The notes under the pieces: generated by a model
Database searches by the model: none
Seen by the model: the letters and a program-made list of their open reading frames with translations, nothing else
What the model was told of the DNA's origin: nothing
Shown: positions 1 through 12,703 of the stretch, one piece after another
Layout of the letters: every line of letters starts with the position of its first letter
Position numbering within the stretch: the first letter of the stretch is position 1
Position numbers and translations under genes: made by a program
Assembly (NCBI GenBank): GCA_025766275.1
Contig: JAFKAC010000011.1
Span: 310,001 to 374,000, forward strand
DNA: 64,000 bases
Direction of reading: 5' to 3'
Source: Lactarius indigo
Lineage: Eukaryota > Basidiomycota > Agaricomycetes > Russulales > Russulaceae

Positions 1-250
1 TCTCACCGGGGTAGACGGACGTTTGCTTGTAGTCGGGGTATGAGTCGAGAACCAGAATCGGGACGCAGACGTACATCATAAGAACGCTCGAGTAGAGAAA
101 GACAGCGGAATATACCCCTATTTTCTGGCTCAGCCATGCGGAATGGGTCGATGACATAGCCGCACCGAAAAAGAAAGTCTCGCATAGGTGGGCCCCAACT
201 GCGATGACGAGTTGAATACCTATCATTTCTGCTTGAGCATTGTTACTCAT
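1..250 (-). CDS. Partial multi-pass membrane protein, N-terminal exon
   Basis: An open frame read from the ATG at 250 toward the window edge encodes about 80 residues with two hydrophobic stretches, one near IQLVIAVGAHL and one near YSAVFLYSSVLMMYVCVPIL. The first bases of the window read, on the minus strand, as a GTGAGA splice donor after ...VYPG, so the exon probably ends near position 7 and the gene continues to the left. The frame is also open and hydrophobic upstream of the ATG (about 250-325) but has no ATG there, so an upstream exon supplying a signal sequence is possible. I do not recognise the family. Confidence 0.4.
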   Translation of the reverse strand, partial: MSNNAQAEMIGIQLVIAVGAHLCETFFFGAAMSSTHSAWLSQKIGVYSAVFLYSSVLMMYVCVPILVLDSYPDYKQTSVYPGE

Positions 251-1516
251 TGCGACAGGGGCTGAGAAGACCAGTAACAGTGAGACGAGAAATGCGGTTG
301 ACCAGGAGGGCTCTTGCGCTCTGAAGTGTCAACGCGACATTATATGGTCTGAGATGAAATGAGTGAAGGACGGCGGATCAGCTCCAATACGTCCCGATTG
401 GCACCGTGGTGCCGTCGGGTAAGGGACATCTGACCTACACAAGCAGCCGCGCGAGTGACCGGACGCTCAATCAGCGTAATGGTACATGATGGGCACCAAC
501 TGGCAATTGCCAAAGCCCATGTGACCACTGGACTGCAAAAAGTGTGTTTTGTGGGTGAATTACTGTAAAACGCTTACACCATGTACAGTAAGGCCAGACC
601 AACCAATCATACAGACATGGCACTGGCAACTCGAGCCGTCCTCTGTAATCATGAATTAGCAGCGACTAGACAGATACAAAACGCACATATATGTCCGATC
701 GACCGGGCTCAGGCGAAGGGTGTTCCGAGTCCGGTCATGGGCGTTCCACCTGAGCGCTGAGCGCTGAGCTGCCGTCCTACACTCAAGCCACTGTCTTTTA
801 CTAGCATATACCCTCGTGCCTCCGGGCACCCTGTCGAGTCCATTCTATGCCATCTGTTATCGAGTCGTCCGTCCGTCCGTTTTTGTGCCATTGCATTTGT
901 CAAACCGTCCGTCTTTTTTGTGCCGTGCCATCCGACAAGAAATCTAGAACCCCTGGAATAAATTTAGCTCAGACTAAAAACTCCGGATTGTTGGTCTGAC
1001 AAAAAAAATTGTTTCTCTCGGAACATCGACCATATTTCAAAATGTTTGTGGGTATTTTTTTTTTTTTTCATTCATTTTTGGGCACCAGTGCCACTATCTG
1101 GATGCGCTTGTTGTCGGGTTCTTTGTCTGACTGGTCCTTAATCGCTGCTTAATCGGCCACTCACGCGTATTCACGACATCCCTCGCGAAAGGACAAGACA
1201 AACTTATCTCCTTACTGGGTTTCCCTGAGGGCCACGAGGGCTCGGATTATAGGGGACCAAATTTGTTGACTCAGTGGAGTGCCGGTCTTAGGAGTTATAC
1301 TTTACTGTAAGCTTCAAGCTGTACCTGTTGTAATGAACCGTTCAAGAGGCGAAACAAAACGACTGGAAATTTCCTCCACCCAGGCGACGTCGATATGACC
1401 GTGGTACAACATACAACAATAGTCGAGGGATTATTTTCCTCTACTGGTTATATTACACGCAGAAAACATCCATATCCGTACAGTGCGACACTGCTTCAGA
1501 CGGCTCTGTTCCCCCT
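251..1516. other. Intergenic region without a supported gene
   Basis: No frame in this stretch shows recognisable protein similarity or a plausible spliced model. It contains a short (TCCG)n-like tract near 860 and a poly-T tract near 1054-1068. It separates the left-edge membrane protein gene (-) from the 3' end of the catalase gene (-). Confidence 0.5.
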
Positions 1517-3478
1517 TCAAGCGATTGAAACCGTCTTTTGGCCGATATTGGTTTTGAGGGGGACCACCTTGCTCGCAGGCGCAACCTTGAGCGGCTGGAC
1601 GGTCGGCGCGCCGATTGCCTTGGCAACGGCGTCAGAGAGACCTTGGTCTACCGCAGCGAAAACGGAGACTGCAACAACATCAACAACTGTCTGAAGATAT
1701 CATATGAAAAGGACGTACGCTGACGTGCTTTGATCTCTGCCGACTTGGCGCCGCCGAGGTGGCCAGCGATGTTGCTGATAAGATGCTCACGGTCCGTTTG
1801 GCTGAAAACCTTGGTGTATAAGGTACGCGGCTGCTCAAAATCAACTGTGAGGGGTATAAATTATTATCCAGATTCGGGTCTCTACTCAGAGATAGGTTCA
1901 CTCACGTTCGCTGATCTCGGACAGGTAGGCACGAGCATGACCAGCCCAGACTTCGTGTTTATGATGGGTGCCGGAATATGGCTTCTCACGATAGCTCAAA
2001 GGTGAGATAGTACTCTGGTAGTTGGGACGAGCACCCTGGCTGACGAAAGTACCAGGTCCATCACGTTGGAAGTTCGCAACAGGCACAATGGGTGCATTGA
2101 CGGGAAGTTGCTGATAGTTCACACCGAGGCGGTGGCGATGAGTGTCTGGGTAGGAGAATAGCCGGCTTTGCATGACCGGGTCGGCACTTGGCTCGATGCC
2201 TGGGACAGTGTGGGAAGGGGAAAAGGCCGACTGCTCAATCTCTGCAAAGTAGTTCTGCGGATTCTCATCAAGCACGATCTTGCCGACGGGGCGGAGAGGG
2301 AATTCCTTATGCGGCCACACTTTGGTCAGGTCCAGAACATTGTAGCGGTATGACTCCGCCTGTTGAGGCGTCATTGTTTGCTAAGACAATCGATCGACTG
2401 AGTCACGAGTTCGAAAAAAAATTGTTGCTGGAAATACCTACTACATAAACGGTCCATGATGGGTATTTCTTGTTGTCGATGGCTTCGAACAGATTTTCGA
2501 TGCCATAGTCTGGATTCTCCCCAGCCAGCTTGACAGCGGTTGCGTTGTCAAGGGTCTGCGTTGGCATGGTCAGCTAGGCGCTCGAAGAGCCTCAATCTGC
2601 TTGTGATTACCTTGAATCCACCGTCCGCACGAATGTGGATCTGGACATAGACCCATTCTCCATCTTCGCGGATAAACTTATATGCATGGCCAGAGTAACC
2701 ATGCATGTTATGGTAGCCGTCAGGGGTACCACGGTCGGAGAAGAGGATCAAAACCTGGTGGATGCTCTCGGGGTTTTGAGAGAGGTAGTCCTACAAAGGT
2801 CACATTAGGATTTACACTCTCATGTCGTCATAAGGTGGTAACACAGAAACTTACCCAAAACATGTCAGGGTCTTTAAGATGTGTTTGAGGGTCGCGTTTC
2901 TGGGTGTGAATGAAGTGGGGGAACTTGGCAGGGTCGCGAATGAAGAAGACTGGAGTATTGTTGAAAACCCAGTCGAGATTGCCTTCATCGGTGCGAATTT
3001 TGATAGCGAAGCCCCGGGGGTCACGGGCAGTGTCTGGCGAGCCATTCTCACCACCAACGGTGGAGAAACGGATGGTGGTACGGGCCCTGTTGCCGACTTT
3101 TTTGAAGAGGGAGGCAGAAGTGAGATCGGTGATGTCATGAGTCACTTCGAAGTAGCCATGCGCGCCAGCACCCTTGGCATGGACCTATACGAACATTCAA
3201 ATAGTGAGATCGATGTATAAGTGGTCGCAGAGAATGTGGCACAGACGACGCGCTCAGGAATACGCTCACGGTCGAAGTGTGCGAGGAGGTCGATGTGGTG
3301 GAAGTCTGGTGTGAGCGATCAAGGATGGTCAGCTGAACCGTGGTGCGCGGCACGGACCTTGAAGGAATAGGGGGCCGTGGTCGCCGATCTTCTCTGCAGC
3401 GTAGGGATGAGCGACGGGCGCACCGTTAGAGGTGGTGTATAGCGCGTTATCGTTATTGGTTACTTGCTTGGAAGGCAT
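1517..3478 (-). CDS. Monofunctional heme catalase
   Basis: Decomposes hydrogen peroxide to water and oxygen. The start [10 protein letters not shown] leads into the conserved core [14 protein letters not shown], then the catalytic-His region [15 protein letters not shown] (split by an intron just before VHAK), the [20 protein letters not shown] block that holds the distal Asn region, and the proximal heme-Tyr motif [18 protein letters not shown]. About six or seven short introns give roughly 510 residues, which fits the small-subunit fungal catalase class. The C-terminal part reads [16 protein letters not shown] and ends TVSIA at the stop at 1517-1519, with no SKL-type peroxisomal tail visible. 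The last exon joint, near 1680-1710, is the least certain because two acceptors lie close together and only one keeps the frame. Confidence 0.93.
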
Positions 3479-3522
3479 ATCAAAGGAGAGAGAGGGATGA
3501 ATGCAAAGCGGGGGATTTCGTG

Positions 3523-3530
3523 CTTATATA
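3523..3530 (-). promoter_or_regulatory. TATA box of the catalase gene
   Basis: The minus strand reads TATATAAG about 45-50 nt upstream of the catalase ATG at 3478, a usual spacing for a fungal core promoter with a short 5' leader. Confidence 0.5.
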
Positions 3531-3942
3531 GACGAAGTCAGGTGAACCAAAGCTCGTAGTCATATATGCGCGCTTCCGATCCGAAGAGTGTTCACATGCC
3601 CATCGGATCGCGAGTAGAGTCTGTCTTGAACGGCTTGACCAATGACGCAATCATGTGGCTTACTGGTCCCGGCGAGTTGGCGATCCAATTGGCGGCCTCC
3701 CGTTTGCTAAGCCGCAGCGGTTCATTCTTGCGCCGACGCATAGAGAATACTGTATTAGTGCATCTACGCACCGAGGCGAGCCGCATGACCATTCCTTGTA
3801 GTAGGCACATCACTAAATTTACACAGAGTCATCAGTAACTTTCGAGTTTACAATAAGCCCAGCCAGAAGGATGTTCGCTCTGGAAACTGAGTGGAGACAG
3901 TGAAACATGGGACGCGACAAAAAGAAAATATGCCGAAAAAAG
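3531..3942. other. Upstream region of catalase, no gene seen
   Basis: Lies between the catalase TATA box and the first tRNA-Asp gene. Short frames of 70-90 codons exist on both strands but none is recognisable. It probably holds upstream regulatory DNA for catalase. A run of T on the minus strand at 3935-3941, directly after the tRNA 3' end, fits an RNA polymerase III terminator. Confidence 0.45.
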
Positions 3943-4026
3943 CTCCCTGGCGGGGAGTCGAACCCCGCTCTCGCGCGGCCAATAGAAATGACAGGCGCGT
4001 GTACTAATCCGATATACTACCAGGGA
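3943..4026 (-). tRNA. tRNA-Asp(GTC) with an 11-nt intron
   Basis: Read on the minus strand, the 7-bp acceptor stem TCCCTGG/CCAGGGA closes with discriminator G. The anticodon stem CGCGC/GCGCG carries loop CTGTCA then C38, giving anticodon GTC. The T arm is CGGGG-TTCGACT-CCCCG. Eleven extra bases, TTTCTATTGGC, sit after A37, the canonical position for a nuclear tRNA intron. A T-run follows the 3' end. The mature sequence is identical to the copies at 11341 and 46351. Confidence 0.92.
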
Positions 4027-4861
4027 TTGATTTCAATTGATCAACGTCATCATTAATGTAACATGAGTGATCTGTAAAATTCAACACCATCGCGTTGCCT
4101 TGACTTTAACTTGAACCCGGATATCGATAATCGTCAGGCCACGAGTGTACTTACAATCCTGATTTGACAACACTCTCAGTACAGTTTTTCTGCCATCTTT
4201 GGGACGCATCAGTGCGGCCAACGTGCATCGGCTTCTTCTTCTTAGCGAACCTCGTGGTTCCTGAGATCATCCGACTCGAATTGTCGTTTCCATGTGCTCT
4301 TGTAACAGATGCCATTCGTCCCCCGGTCTCTTGTTGAGGTCACGCGAAGTGCTTTGCTGGCAATTATCCACGATCTCACGCTCTCTGTCAATGCAAACCT
4401 TGAACTTATCGTTGACTTCATATTTTATACCAAAGGCACATCGCTGCAAGTTACTTCGCATAATCTGGAGTATTCCTCGAACTGTCTCTGGCGCACACTT
4501 TTGTAACGCGCTTATAACCGGCCAAACTCGAGTACTTTCACACCGGGGAACGTCCCGCTTGTATCCGCTTATCACGAAGCCCGTGTACTACCTCACCATT
4601 TCATTCAAGCTCTGGCTATCTCGCAATTCGAGGCCATATGGATGCTCCTTCTCCCGTTAAGTTGCACATGGACTATGCGGCCACACGACAGTGTGAGCCG
4701 ACCCGTTTGGTCAGTGCTCGACATTCTTGTGAGATGTTTTTCTCTTGTCATACGGGCAACACTCATGGACGAGACCCATAAAATTCTCCTGGAGAGTATA
4801 AAAATCCGCTCATGCAGGAGAGACCTTGCAGTCGCGTCTACCCAACGTACTTCCGCTTCCC
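4027..4861. other. Intergenic and promoter region of the chitinase
   Basis: No supported gene. Frames of about 100-120 codons on both strands near 4267-4660 lack recognisable similarity. The right end holds the chitinase core promoter. Confidence 0.45.
4797..4803 (+). promoter_or_regulatory. TATA box of the GH18 chitinase gene
   Basis: TATAAAA lies 59-65 nt upstream of the preferred chitinase ATG at 4862 and about 25 nt upstream of the alternative in-frame ATG at 4826. The spacing supports the downstream ATG as the used start. Confidence 0.55.
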
Positions 4862-7366
4862 ATGTTGGTCCTTATCCGCGCTTTTGTCGCCTTGTCCGCC
4901 TTGCTCGCCTTTGGCTTCTCCGCCGAGGTACTGGGTAGGCCATCCAGTTACATGGGTGCCTTCGACAAATCCATGACAAACGTAAATGTGAAGCCGAACG
5001 TCGTTCAGAAGCGCGTCACCAGTAAGGTTCAGGCTGCCTATTTCACCAATTGGTGTGTCCTTTGTGGTCCCGCAAGTTCGTTTTCCTCTAACAACCATTC
5101 TATGGAAGGGGCATCTATGGAGCGAATTTCCGTGAGCAATATGCTGGTCGTTCAGAGAAAAATCTGAATCAGCTACTTCGAAGAACCTACTGATATCATT
5201 CCCTCCGATCTTACACACATTCTATACGCATTTGCGGATGTAACTCAAAGCACTGGCTCTATTTTCCTAACTGATTCATATGCGGACGAACAAGTAGGCC
5301 TTCTCCCCTGTTTTAATTTGCTTATTGCCGATAATTCCCAAGAAACACTTCCCCGGAGACTCTTGGAGTGAGCCGGGGGTCAACCTTTATGGGTGCCTGA
5401 AACAGGTTTGTCCCCCCCTTCCGTCTACAAGGTCTTATGTTGACCCTGTCTCAAGCTGTACCTCCTCAAACTAGCGAATAGGTGAATACGATTGTTGTCG
5501 CCCCTGTATGTCATCTCGACGGTCTCTCCAGAAATCTCAAGGTTCTTTTGTCGGTCGGCGGTTGGACATACTCTCAAAGCGGCCACTTCTCTTTCGTCAC
5601 CGACTCGAGTTTGCGTGCAACATTCGTCAGCAGCGCTATTCAGCTGATCAAAGACTATGGATTTGATGGAATGTATGCATTGCGACTTGCGCACTCGGGA
5701 GCTTATCATGTGCTGACTTAGCTACTGTTGAAGCGACATTGACTTCGAATACCCTAGTGGCACCGCTCAAGGCCAGGGCTTCGCGGACCTCCTTACGGAA
5801 TTGCGCGCGGCGATGAACGCGCTCGCGAACAGCAACGGGGACACGGTGCCCTATCAACTGACCGTGAGCCCTTTCCCTCCATCACGATTTTTCTCTCGGT
5901 TCACCTCTTTTCTAATTCAAGGCCGCGGTCGCCGCTGGCTCCGCGAACTACGCAAGTCTTGTCGTCCCACAGATGAATTCTGCGCTGACCTACTGGAATT
6001 TGATGGTATGAGGCGTCGGCTTATCACTTATCGCTCGCCTGCACATAAGTGTACATCTCCTTAGGCCTACGACTACGCCGGCTCCTGGCTAACCTGGGTG
6101 AGTACATAATCTAACCTTTCATTCGCTGTGTGCTCGCCGCTCAAACTCATCATGTCCAGGCAGACAACCAAGCCAATCTTTACGGCGGCGCGCGCACAAA
6201 TGTTAGTACCGACGCTGCGATCCAATGGTATCTTTCGAAGGGAGCGACAGCTTCGAAGATCAACATGGGTAAGATCAACCTGATGCTCGTCATTGACCTC
6301 TAAAATGCCTGTTGACAAAGGCATTCCACTCTACGGGCGCGCATTCGAAAACACTGATGGTCTGGGCATGCCGTACAGCGGGGTACGGGCATCGCGAGGT
6401 CTCCGAACACCAGGCTAACTGACTCATATCCGTGGCGCACAGATCGGACCGGGGACGATCGAAGCGGGTGTCTACTCATATTCCGCTCTGCCGCTTTCTG
6501 GTGCACAGGTGTTCGAGAACACCGCAGATGTGACCAGTTATTCTTACAATCCGACGAGCAGAGAGCTCGTCTCGTACGATACGCCTCATATCGCTACCCT
6601 AAAGGCGCAATACGTTCAGACGAAAGGCCTCGCGGGTTCTATGTTCTGGGAGGTACGCATTTTGAACCCCCCCAAACATAGTGGCAACTGAACATCTAGA
6701 GATTAGTTGTCCACGGACAAAGTGGGATCAGGCTCGCTCGTTGGCACCACCGCCGGCGTCTATGCTAGCCTTGATCAGACCTTAGTACGCTCGTCGTCCT
6801 CACATATCTACCTATGCCACCTGCCTGATTTACTTTCGATTCCAGAATCACATACAGTTGAGCGCGCATCTCATTTCTTTGACTTGACCGCACCCGGTTG
6901 ACACCAGCGTAGCTATCCTACTAGCAAATGGGACAATATCCGCAGCAACATGGGTCAGGGAAACCCTCCGGGAACGACAAGTGTGCCGGCCCCTACGTCG
7001 TCTACGTCTTCGGCCCCAGTACCTACATCTACCACCCCGGGCTCGGGGGCGTGTGCGGGTGTGGCAGCGTGGAGCTCCCAAGTACGCCGCTAACTGTTCC
7101 ATTGTCACAGTATACCTGATGTTTTCCACTAGATCGCGTACAATGGCGGTCAGCAGGTCACCTATAGTAAGCGCATCACTTGTGCCATTTATCGATGTTT
7201 GCATACTGAGATCTACTATAGGCACCCATTTGTGGACCGCGAAGTGGTGGACACAAGCAGACGTTCCAGGCGGCGCTGGTGAGTCTCATGAGATTTACAA
7301 TGTGTCTAGCTAAACATTTGGCGTCACGGTGCAGCTGGAGTTTGGACCGATAACGGAGCGTGCTGA
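4862..7366 (+). CDS. Secreted GH18 chitinase with C-terminal CBM5/12 module
   Basis: An endo- or exo-acting chitin hydrolase. The start [19 protein letters not shown] is a typical signal peptide; an in-frame ATG at 4826 would put a non-hydrophobic extension before it. The GH18 barrel shows [26 protein letters not shown] and, across an intron near 5673-5733, the catalytic DGIDIDFEYP (DxxDxDxE, Glu as proton donor). [13 protein letters not shown] and AGSMFWELSTD follow. A Pro/Thr/Ser-rich linker near 6970-7040 leads to a small module containing AAWSS, QQVTYS and [10 protein letters not shown], the aromatic chitin-binding pattern of CBM5/12, ending DNGAC and TGA at 7364-7366. Roughly ten short introns are needed. 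The role is likely wall remodelling or chitin scavenging. Confidence 0.9.
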
Positions 7367-7529
7367 TGACCAAAGGTGATCGATTTATTCTTGTTACTGT
7401 ACTGTTTCTCCCCGGGTGAAATTTTTTTCCGTTTCTATCCTTGCTTGTCCTTGGCGATCATCCGTCATTGTGTATGTTGCGTTCAAACCGAGGGAAATGA
7501 AAAGAATGTTGTTACAATGGAAAGCAGGC

Positions 7530-10500
7530 TTAGAGATACAACGACGAGGCAAAGATGACGGAATTCTGCCGCTCAAGCATCTCGGATGTTTTCTCGAACT
7601 TTTGTTTGAGCTCGACGTTGCCAATGACTTTTGCAGCCTGGGCCATCTGTCGAATGAGCTCTTGCAGCCGACGGAAAACGCGAATGAGGCTGCCCTCGAA
7701 CTGGTCTGTGAGCTACATGTGATGCGCCAAAGTGAGCAAGGTGATGCAAGCTCAGCAAAAGTCACTAACCTTGCAGATGTCTGAGAACGACGCTCCCCGA
7801 CACCATTGCACGACTGCATCCATGAGCTCGACTTTGAACGACTGAACGTATTCCTCCTCCACGATAGGCAACTTGGACTCCCTGCAAACTTTGGCAATGC
7901 GACGCGCATTCTCCTGCATGACGCGCAAAGGTGCAGCGAGCTCCTCCTTTAACTTGGTTTGATGTTCACTCTATACCGAGGTCAGCGCATTAGCATGGTT
8001 CCATTATTGGGACACACGGACCTTCTCCGTAAAGACGAAGCAGCTGAGCAACCCGGCGCAGTGCTCTGGAGCCAGCGGGTTGAACACGCCATTGAAAATG
8101 AGCTCTGTGAGTAACAGCTCGTCACCAGTGCTTATCTCGCACGCGACTCGACCTTTCACATCCACTATGTCGTCCGCGGATGTGAACCCCAATCGTCGGA
8201 GTACACGTTTACGAGATTTGAGCTCCTCCATTTGCAGGACGTCGTGTGTCGCTTGGATGCGCTTCCTCAACAAGCGTACTCGATCCTGCGCGGCGCGCTT
8301 TCGTGTGTACAGGTCGTAAAGTTCTGGTAGACGCGGGTCCTTGTGCAGTGGACTCGCGAACATCTTCTGCTCCATCGTTTGTATTTTCTAAGTTGCCGGG
8401 CGGTTAATAGGGACAGTTGCCTCACAAATATCACTTCACCTTGACGAGCACCTTGAACTTTTCGTCTTTGATTTCCATGTTCTCAATCGGATCGAGCAGC
8501 GGTATACCGTCCGGTGACCGGCGTTGGACCTCGAGAATACTCTTCCAGACGGTCTCACGCGAACCATTTGAGCGCAGGTCCTTCGGCAGGTGTATACGCA
8601 GGTGGCTGATCCCATTGAGAGTCGATAGCATCACTGGTAGAACCAGAGGCTCGCCTTTCTGTCCTGATGGGCAGGGCAGAACACCGCCTGGAGTAGCGGT
8701 GACCGTAGAGCGCTCTTTTGGTACAGTAGAATCCTGAGCACAGTTTAAAAGGACGTCCACTATATATTGTTCGTGAGGCGGGATATCATCTTTAGGTACA
8801 GGTTGGTTCTGCAAGTTCGTCAGCTGATAGTATCGGAAGTGTAAGAGTCACTTCAGTAAGACCTACCTTGGGGGGAAGCCTCTTTTGATAATTGGTGACA
8901 ACGCCCCAGCCAAAATCGAGGTCCTCATGTTTGACCTTGACGAGCCGGCCGAGTTGCAAGAATGGTAAACTGTAGCTTGGGTGGTGAACGACTTCACGAA
9001 AATCGGCAGACATTTGATCGAGCTGTTGTCGATACTCGTAATACTGAGCAACCAGCTCCTCGTCAGGGACCATCATAGATTCTCTTGCTTCTTCCTCGAG
9101 CTTGAGCTCTAAAGAAAGAATAAGCAAAGACTATATGGCCAAGTGAAGTGTTCGCACCCTCCTCGAGAACAGGTACTCCAGCACTGCTCTGAAACTGCAA
9201 AAAACACCGTTCGAGCATGTACTCCGGGCTGATAACTTCAATCTTCATTAGGTTGAGAATCATGTTGTATCCCAGGTGGAATGCCGAATCCAAACGATCT
9301 GCTTCACCCTTGATCATCGTCTTTGCAGCAGCGGGCTCGAGCTTCTCATCGCACATCATGATTACTACGCCTCGGTCATCGAGCCCACGGCGCCCGGCAC
9401 GACCCGACATCTGGATGTACTCGCCCGAAGATAAGTCGCGGAATTCGTGCCCATCAAACTTGCGGGCAGCAGTAAAAACGACGGTCTTGGCCGGCATATT
9501 GAGTCCAATAGAGAACGTCTCAGTTGCGAAGAGGACCTTGATCACACCTTCCTGAAACAAGATCTCGATCACCTCTTTCAGAATCGGAAGCAGACCCCCA
9601 TGGTGGATGCCAATACCGCGGCGGAGTAGCGGGAGGATGTTTTCAATCTGAGGCAGCGTGCGGTCGGACGGGGCAAGTCCTGCTATGGCGTTTGCGAATA
9701 TCTTCTCAACCGTGGCTTGTTCGTCTGCACTGTTGAACTCGTACTTTGATAGTGTGAGCGCAAGCGCCTCGCATTCACGCTTGCTGAACGCAAAGACGAT
9801 CACCGGGTTGTAGTTCTTAAGCATGATCATCCGGATGATTTTGGAGATATCAGACGGGCCTTCAACTCACAAAGTCAGCCTTTTCTCGGTGCTGTGGCGA
9901 ACCTATCTCACCTTTCTTGTCTCCGCCCTTTCTTGTCTTCCCTTTGCGGCCCTTGCCACCCTTTGGATCTGCAGGGTCTTCACCAGCACGCTCTTGTAAC
10001 GTGCCCATAGCCTTGGAGAAGTTGTCCTCGCGAAACTCGCCCTTCTCGTTCAGCACTAGATATATACCTTCACCACCTGCAGGGAAGAGATAATGTTGCA
10101 GCGGAGTTGGTCGAAAGTCGGTATAGACAACGTGACAAGGTTGTTCGTGGGATCGACAGATCCATTCGCAGAATTGCATCGCGTTGGGTATGGTCGCAGA
10201 GAGAAACACATAGCGCACGGTATGCGGAAGCAAGATAATAGCTTCCTCCCAAACCACACCGCGTTCTTTGTCACGCATATAATGAATCTCGTCGAAAATG
10301 ACCCAAGCAACTTCACGCATGATCTCAGAGCCCCGATAGAGCATAGACCGAAGAATCTGCAAATAATCAACTTAGGGCTGAGAGTACGAGAACTGCCCAA
10401 ACACACTTCAGTAGTCATCACTAGACAGGACGCCGACGGGTTGCGGGTAACATCTCCTGTCATTAGCCCGACATCACTAAATTCGGCTTCCATCTCGCGG

Positions 10501-11239
10501 TATTTTTGGTTGCTGAGGGCCTAACCAAAAGCACTGAGAAAGAGATACAGGGCTGGTATTTCTCGAGGCCTACCTTGATAGGACTCGTATAAATGACGCG
10601 CTGTTTGTTCTGTAGTGCCTGCGCAATCGCGTACTCGGCGACGACAGTCTTTCCTGCGCTAGTGTGTGCAGACACGAGAACGCTCTCGTTTCGTTGAATG
10701 GCGTGGATGGAAACTTGTTGAAAAGGGTCTAGGGTAAACTTGTACTCGCGTGCTGGCTTAGCTGGTGGGACATGAGAGGCGATAGGAACATAAGGATAGC
10801 CTGGTGGTATGGCAACTTGGTGTCGAACCTGAAACAAGAAATCAGCCGGCTAATGCAGAAACAATCCTTGCAGCATGACCTGGTGTCGCAACTCCAACCG
10901 TAAGCCAGCAGCGTCTGTTGCCCCAGTGAGCCCTGCACTCGCGGCGACCTCCCGCTTCGCCTCGGTCTCAAACTCATCAACCACCACCGCTGGGGCGGAA
11001 GCAGACGGGGCTTCCAGCCGCTTCCTTTTAGAAGGTGGGCTATCTTCTAGAGGCGGTGATGACGCCGGGGATTTTACGCGTTTCTGCGGCTTGGGGGGCT
11101 CGGCAGAATGCCTGTTGGAAGGAGTGGGAGCACGGGTGAGCTCCTTGTCAACTTGCATGGCATCGGGGGAAATTTCTGAGTCACTGTTTCCAGAGTCATG
11201 GTTATCGTCGAGGAAAGAGAATAAGTCGTTGGAGGTCAT
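7530..11239 (-). CDS. MTR4: Exosome-associated RNA helicase MTR4/DOB1
   Basis: A Ski2-like 3'-5' RNA helicase that feeds nuclear RNA to the exosome within TRAMP-type complexes. In order: a low-complexity charged N-terminus ([12 protein letters not shown], then Pro/Ser/Lys-rich), [14 protein letters not shown], Walker [10 protein letters not shown], Walker B DEIHYMRD, motif [35 protein letters not shown] and [15 protein letters not shown]. The arch region follows (from [10 protein letters not shown], with a [13 protein letters not shown]-like part). The C-terminal helical domain ends FASSLYL at the stop at 7530-7532. About a dozen introns give around 1,000 residues, the usual family length. 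I chose the ATG at 11239; an in-frame ATG at 11296 would add 19 residues. The 3' end converges with the chitinase gene, leaving 163 bp. Confidence 0.95.
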
Positions 11240-11340
11240 TCCGTTTCGCGTTACTGTAAGCAAGCGTGTTTGAGAAAATTGGGTTCTACGCGTCACCAGT
11301 CTTCCGGATCAACCCTGGCTAACTGAGAATAGAGCACATA

Positions 11341-11423
11341 TCCCTGGTAGTATATCGGATTAGTACACGCGCCTGTCATTCTTCTGGCCGCGCGAGAGCG
11401 GGGTTCGACTCCCCGCCAGGGAG
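11341..11423 (+). tRNA. tRNA-Asp(GTC) with a 10-nt intron
   Basis: Same mature tRNA as the copies at 3943 and 46351: acceptor TCCCTGG/CCAGGGA, anticodon loop CTGTCA then C38, T arm CGGGG-TTCGACT-CCCCG, discriminator G. The intron here is TTCTTCTGGC, one base shorter than in the other copies but sharing the terminal TGGC. A T-tract within about 10 nt of the 3' end can serve as a pol III terminator. It lies about 100 bp upstream of the MTR4 start, transcribed in the opposite direction. Confidence 0.92.
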
Positions 11424-11669
11424 TTTCCTTTTTCCGGTGTTCACAAGACTTTATTAAACGAACTTCGAGTTCAGAGACAGTACAAGTACGCGGAAAACTG
11501 ACTAGGCGAGATGCACGAAATACGGTAGTCTAGACCGGGATCAGGTGTTCCGCGAAACAGGCAGTGGCAACATCCGACCTAGCGTTCGACGTGTCTCATA
11601 GAAAGGGGGGTTATGGTAAAGGTGATTGTCGGTGTTCTTTATTCCCTTGCGGCGATGGTACGGCCACTA

Positions 11670-12703
11670 CTACTTGGCATCATCTGCCACCTTCCGCTTT
11701 TCACGCCAAGTGGCAAACTCGGCCCTTGCTGGGTCATTGTATTTCTGTCGACCGCAATATTGAGTTTCTCGTCATTCACCTTCCCATTGAGGTTATACGT
11801 ACCGCCTTCTCGGCTTCACTCATCGCCCTCCACTGTTCCCCGGCGAGTTTAGCCAAAACCTTGTTATCATCTTGTTCTTGTGTCCGAGGAGTGTTTTCTC
11901 GCACTTCCTGGAAGTAACTGGCACATTGTTAATATTGTAACCTTTAAAATGAGCGCTCTTGTACGCATACCGAAAGAAACTGGACAACGGGCGGTCACGG
12001 GAAGGGCGACGAATACGAGGCAGACCTTTCGTGGCTCGGTGACGATTCAGCTCGCGCAAGACGGCCGGGTCAGTTTTCTCATGCCACTCCGCCATGCGAC
12101 GTTGGTACTCTGTCTTGAGACTCTCAGACTTCTCCTTGTATCGCTATGCGGCTAGTCTGAGTATACGAGTGCCTGGGGGATTTGAATACTCACTAGTTTA
12201 TCGTGTTCAGAAACAGTGTGCCAGGCCTGTGCACCCTGTCTAAAATAATTTTGTGAAGTTAACAGGCCGTCGGCCTTAGGTTGGGCACGAATCCATTCTA
12301 AGAGCCACAGGACGAAAGGAGTGACAGGGCGTTTGGGTGGACGGTCCCCGGGTTTAATGGTAACTATAAAATGGAGTCAACAACGCCATACCAAGATATG
12401 GGAACGGCACATACTCTTCTGTTTCACCAGTGCCTTCTTTTCGCTACGTCTGGTCTTTCCTTCAGTTTTATCCTTGCGCGCCACTTTTTTGCCTGACCCA
12501 GTCTTTCTACCCGGAGGTTTAGACCTTGACTCAAGCTCAGAATCAGCAGTAGACCCGGAGTCGAGGTCACCGCTAGTAGCTGCAAAGCCCCTCTTGACAG
12601 GCCATGTAAGGGGTCGGTTAGGAGAGATGGCACATGGCAGCCCCCGCGCAGATAAGAGTGTAAGAGAGCGCAAAAGAGTGCGTCTAAGCACAAAAGACAG
12701 CAT
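11670..12703 (-). CDS. Mitochondrial two-box HMG protein (ABF2/TFAM-like)
   Basis: Probably packages mitochondrial DNA. The start MLSFVLRRTLLRSLTLLSAR is rich in Arg, Leu and Ser with no acid, typical of a matrix-targeting presequence. A basic Lys/Arg/Ser-rich segment follows. The first HMG box begins near KPPKRPVTPFVLWLLEW and runs through QAWHTVSEHDKL to YQRRMAEWHEK. The second begins DRPLSSFFRYFQEVRE and runs through LAGEQWRAMSEAEKAKY to FATWREKRKVADDAK, then a stop at 11670-11672. Several short introns leave about 250 residues. The frame is open upstream of the ATG but offers no earlier ATG. The gene shares a 183-bp divergent promoter with the GNAT-Mss4 gene. Confidence 0.85.
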